The notes below the pieces were generated by a model. It ran no database searches and was not told where the DNA came from. It was given only the letters and a program-made list of their open reading frames with translations. Below, piece by piece: positions 61,023-64,000 of a stretch of DNA of 64,000 nucleotides. The position numbers and the translations under genes are program-made. The stretch covers positions 22,388,365-22,452,364 of the forward strand of contig NC_081141.1 of the NCBI RefSeq assembly GCF_958295425.1, given 5' to 3'. Within the stretch, counting starts at the first letter, position 1. Every line of letters starts with the position of its first letter. Origin of the DNA: Solea solea. Its lineage: Eukaryota > Chordata > Actinopteri > Pleuronectiformes > Soleidae.

Positions 61023-61324
61023 TAGGGATGGCCCAATACCAATATCACAACCTCGAGTATCTGCCGATACCGATATCAGTCCAATACAATCATTTTAGAG
61101 CTTTTACTTTAAAGACATAATTCTCCAACTGTGTAAATATTCTTCACCCATAAAGAAGAAATAAAATGTTCACAACAACATGACAGCTTTTATTTACATT
61201 TTTTTACAGTGCGTAATAAAGCATGGGATATATAGGATTTATTGGATTGTATCCGATTTTAAATTTGTATCTGTCCAAAATATCCGATCCAGTGATACTG
61301 AGTATTGTATCGGCTCATCCCTAA
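61022..61324. mobile_element. 303-bp element with terminal inverted repeats
   Basis: Left end TTAGGGATGGCCCAATACC; reverse complement of the right end TTAGGGATGAGCCGATAC. The interior has CCGATACCGATATC and TATCCGATCC. It lies beside an AT repeat, so a target-site duplication is masked. A decayed relative lies at about 13768-13985 in cmya5. Consistent with a non-autonomous DNA transposon. Confidence 0.6.
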
Positions 61325-64000
61325 CATATATATGTATATATATACATACATATCTAAATATACATATATATATATAATACACTGTACAAACTCCTTGTTA
61401 ACAAAATTGGTGAAACAGTGAAACAGACAATCTCAGAATTTGCTTCACAAGGTTTTATTCAAATGCAGGATGAGGAGGCTGTAAAAACCAAGAAGTGAAT
61501 AAAAGATGGTAGGACTGAAGGCAGAGGGGTAATTTTTTCATACACCACTATGTAAAACAACCGTTTCTTCCTCTTTATTTGGATATTGCACTTCTCAGAG
61601 GCTCATACGTGTTTGGAAACAAACGAGCAAAAGCTTTGGAGAAACAAAACAAGTAACAAAAAGTGATGGAATTCAATGAAATGACAGTGACAGTGTGACA
61701 GGTGATCGCTGGGTTATGGTAAAAAAACAAAAAATTATATATACATACATTGTTGGTCATTGTTTTGAGGAACAACACCAACACTGTGAGTTGTTGTCGC
61801 ATCAAGTCCAGGATTATGGTCCGGGTGAGTCTTAAAGGTGCACTATGCAACTTTTGTGAACAGAAGGTTTGTGGTTTGTTTGCTGCGTCCTTCATCTGTC
61901 AAGCAAAACTATCAGACCTGACCGAGGGAGCTTTTGTGTGCATACACCAGCAGCACAAGGGTGGTGGGCGGTGCCAAGAAGCATTCATCCCATTAAGATG
62001 GCTCTTTAGAAGAGTGCGAGGGAACTTTTTGCTCTCTGTGTGAACTTGTCTACGTCTCACCTTTAAGGTCCATGTTCAGTGTTTTCCAACTTTTCTAAAA
62101 GATGAAGAAAAAAAAACAAGCTACAGATAAAGTGATTCAAAGGGTTCCCTTGAAATCTGTGAAAGTTTGTGAATTTGGAAAAAAAATAATATTCAAGGAC
62201 CCTGAAAATGGCCTTAAATAAACATGGGACAAGTGCTTGGATTTTGTGCAAGAAAGAAGTGAAGTTGATATTTAGGTAAATGTCTGTCTTTGTTTGTTAC
62301 GACGCCACCTACTGTTTCATGCCCTGCATTGCTAGATGTACGTAGAGAGTCATAATTCCTAGCGTTGTTTTTGGACACTGTCCACTGTCTCTCTCCGCCA
62401 TTGACGTGAGATTCCGTGCAGAACAATGAGTGAGTGAGTAACGTTAAGTAAGAGAGAGCAAATGACGATGTGATGCCTGAGAAATGAAAATTCCAAGATC
62501 TCTGTCTCACCAAAGAAAATGACAAAGACTGACTTTGACCCAAGGACAATCACTTGTCCAGATGCAGAGCGTGCTGAAAATCAATAAAAGTGGACGCCAT
62601 GGGGCGAAGACTCTCTTACAAGTTGCCCTCCCATCTTAAGCTGTGTCAGCACATTCTGTCCTTGAATTTTTACTATGGATCAAGAAAGTTGTAGCTGTAG
62701 AATCAACAAAATGTTGTGTATTTTTTTTAAAGAATCCACGACTCCATGAGTGTGTGAGCATGTCTTCACCTCCGCACTGTGCAGCTCTGCCCACTGTAGT
62801 GCAGAGGAAGGAATTAGGACAAGATGCAATCGACGAGAGAAAAGAAAGTGAATAAGATGTTAGGAGGCACCGCATCAGTCATGACTGCCTGCTCCACAGC
62901 CCACGGTGGCTCCCCACAGCTCAGAGAGAATCTCACCTCCCACACGCCGTCCATCATTCACACAAGCGTGACTGCTCTCACAGCTCTGCCGTGACTATCC
63001 CACACATGTTTCGAGGGGAGGGGGGGGGAATCACCAACCAAGTCTGCCCACACTTTACAAAAGACAACTGACACTAACTCTCGTCATCTTCGGTGACCTT
63101 TTCCTCCCATATTCCCCCCCGCTGTAGGTGACCAGCTTCAGGGCCAGAGATGTTGTTGTTAGACGTGGCACCACAAGAGGAACATGAAGTGACTGTGCAC
63201 ATCTCTGCCAGTCTGGCCACATGCCTCAGTCCAGCAGATGGTTCGTTCCTCCTCACTCACTTGGAGAAGGTCGGAGGTGGTGAGGAGTGGGCGAGTGGCA
63301 CGAATCTGCTGTGACAGACTGAAGGATTGTAGGTATCTGCAGCAGTGTCAGATTGGACGAGCAGAGCTTTTAGACGCAACCACACGAGGGCTTTTCAACG
63401 ATTAAATCAAGTTTTCTGATTTTTCAGTTTACAAAGAAATCATTCAAACTGAATCGTTTCCAGGTTTGAAAAACAATCAACATTCTTCAACATTTTATGG
63501 ACCAAACAATTACTCGATTAATCGGGAAAATGACCGACAGATTACTCAATTATGAAAATAATCCTTAGTTGCAGCGCTAAACCACACCCATTTGTGACAG
63601 GACTGAACCAAAACTGTGCAAAAGTAGAAAGTGATGGTTGATAGTGCTATGGTTTATAATCTGGACAGTAAATCCAATAATCCCACTTCACATTTATGTC
63701 TAATCCATACCTCTAACAAGGAGGTTATCTTTGTCTGACTGTGAGCAGCATAACTAAAAAGTAAAGGACAGATTTGGATTAAATATGTTGGTGTGCCACA
63801 GCCATAGACTGTATATAAAAACAGATGTGGTCTACAGGAAAACTAACCGACAATATTTCCTCACTTAATGGAAACAATCACTTGTTTCTTTCATAGAATG
63901 TGATACTTTGTAGATTATGTTCCCATTTAGGGTCCACACGGCAGAGTAGTGGCAGACAGAGTTGCCTTGCAGCAAAAAGACCCAGGTTCATGACCGAACA
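61325..64000. other. Region distal to homer1, repeats only
   Basis: No recognisable gene. Holds an element with AAAGGTGCACTATGCAAC and CACCTTTAAGG ends (61835-62068), a long family B copy (62141-62672), a GC-rich stretch of unknown nature (62880-63330), reverse repeat A (63380-63585) and a tRNA-SINE head at the window edge (63931-64000: GGCAGAGTAGTGGCAGAC then ACCCAGGTTCATGACC). Confidence 0.5.
63380..63585 (-). repeat. Repeat family A copy, reverse orientation
   Basis: Plus-strand order is reversed: TCTGATTTTTCAGTTTAC, ATCATTCAAACTGAATCG, CATTTTATGGACCAAACAAT, ATTATGAAAATAATCC, TTAGTTGCAGCGCT. Confidence 0.6.

Noticed and set aside
63150..63312. Open frame starting MLLLDVAPQEEHEV
   Set aside because: Only about 54 codons, no splice signals that fit a gene, unknown similarity.

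Overview
The window reads as a chromosomal segment of a teleost fish, most likely a percomorph. The evidence is vertebrate multi-exon genes with GT-AG introns, many short introns, abundant CA/GT microsatellites, tRNA-derived SINE heads and several short interspersed repeat families typical of teleosts. Four protein-coding genes are recognised by translating spliced exons: mtx3 (+, 3' part only, 24-2669), cmya5 (-, 7126-19138), tent2/papd4 (-, 22460-29437) and homer1 (+, 32183-58407). As I recall, the same order and relative orientation occur on human chromosome 5q14 (HOMER1-TENT2-CMYA5-MTX3), which supports orthology. Each spliced reading frame closes exactly: 603 nt for the mtx3 part, 5838 nt for cmya5, 1470 nt for tent2 and 1077 nt for homer1. 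Every exon junction agrees in phase.

Layout: 1-2.7 kb holds the last five mtx3 exons. 2.7-7.1 kb is a convergent intergenic region with the mtx3 3' UTR and repeats. 7.1-19.1 kb is cmya5, the striated-muscle protein myospryn: a 3.5-kb exon rich in acidic and proline residues, then exons for a TRIM-like coiled coil/COS region, two FN3 domains and a SPRY domain. 19.2-22.4 kb is intergenic with repeats. 22.5-29.9 kb is tent2, a GLD2-type cytoplasmic poly(A) polymerase, with a CRE-like site in its presumed promoter. 29.9-32.2 kb is the divergent tent2/homer1 interval, with a palindromic CRE and the homer1 leader. 32.2-58.4 kb is homer1, nine coding exons with introns up to 7.7 kb full of microsatellites and transposon remnants. 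58.4-64 kb is homer1 3' UTR followed by repeats.

The genes are not an operon and show no shared pathway; the linkage is ancestral synteny. Mtx3 acts in mitochondrial outer-membrane protein import, Cmya5 is a muscle costamere/Z-disc scaffold, Tent2 lengthens cytoplasmic poly(A) tails and Homer1 is a postsynaptic and muscle scaffold.

The points most worth checking are: a Homer1a-type read-through ending of homer1 exon 5; a possible alternative homer1 first exon that would extend the EVH1 N-terminus; a 23-nt microexon in cmya5 that restores the COS-box frame; a much shortened Cmya5 with five 62-68-residue repeats; and splice donors built into or beside GT microsatellites.
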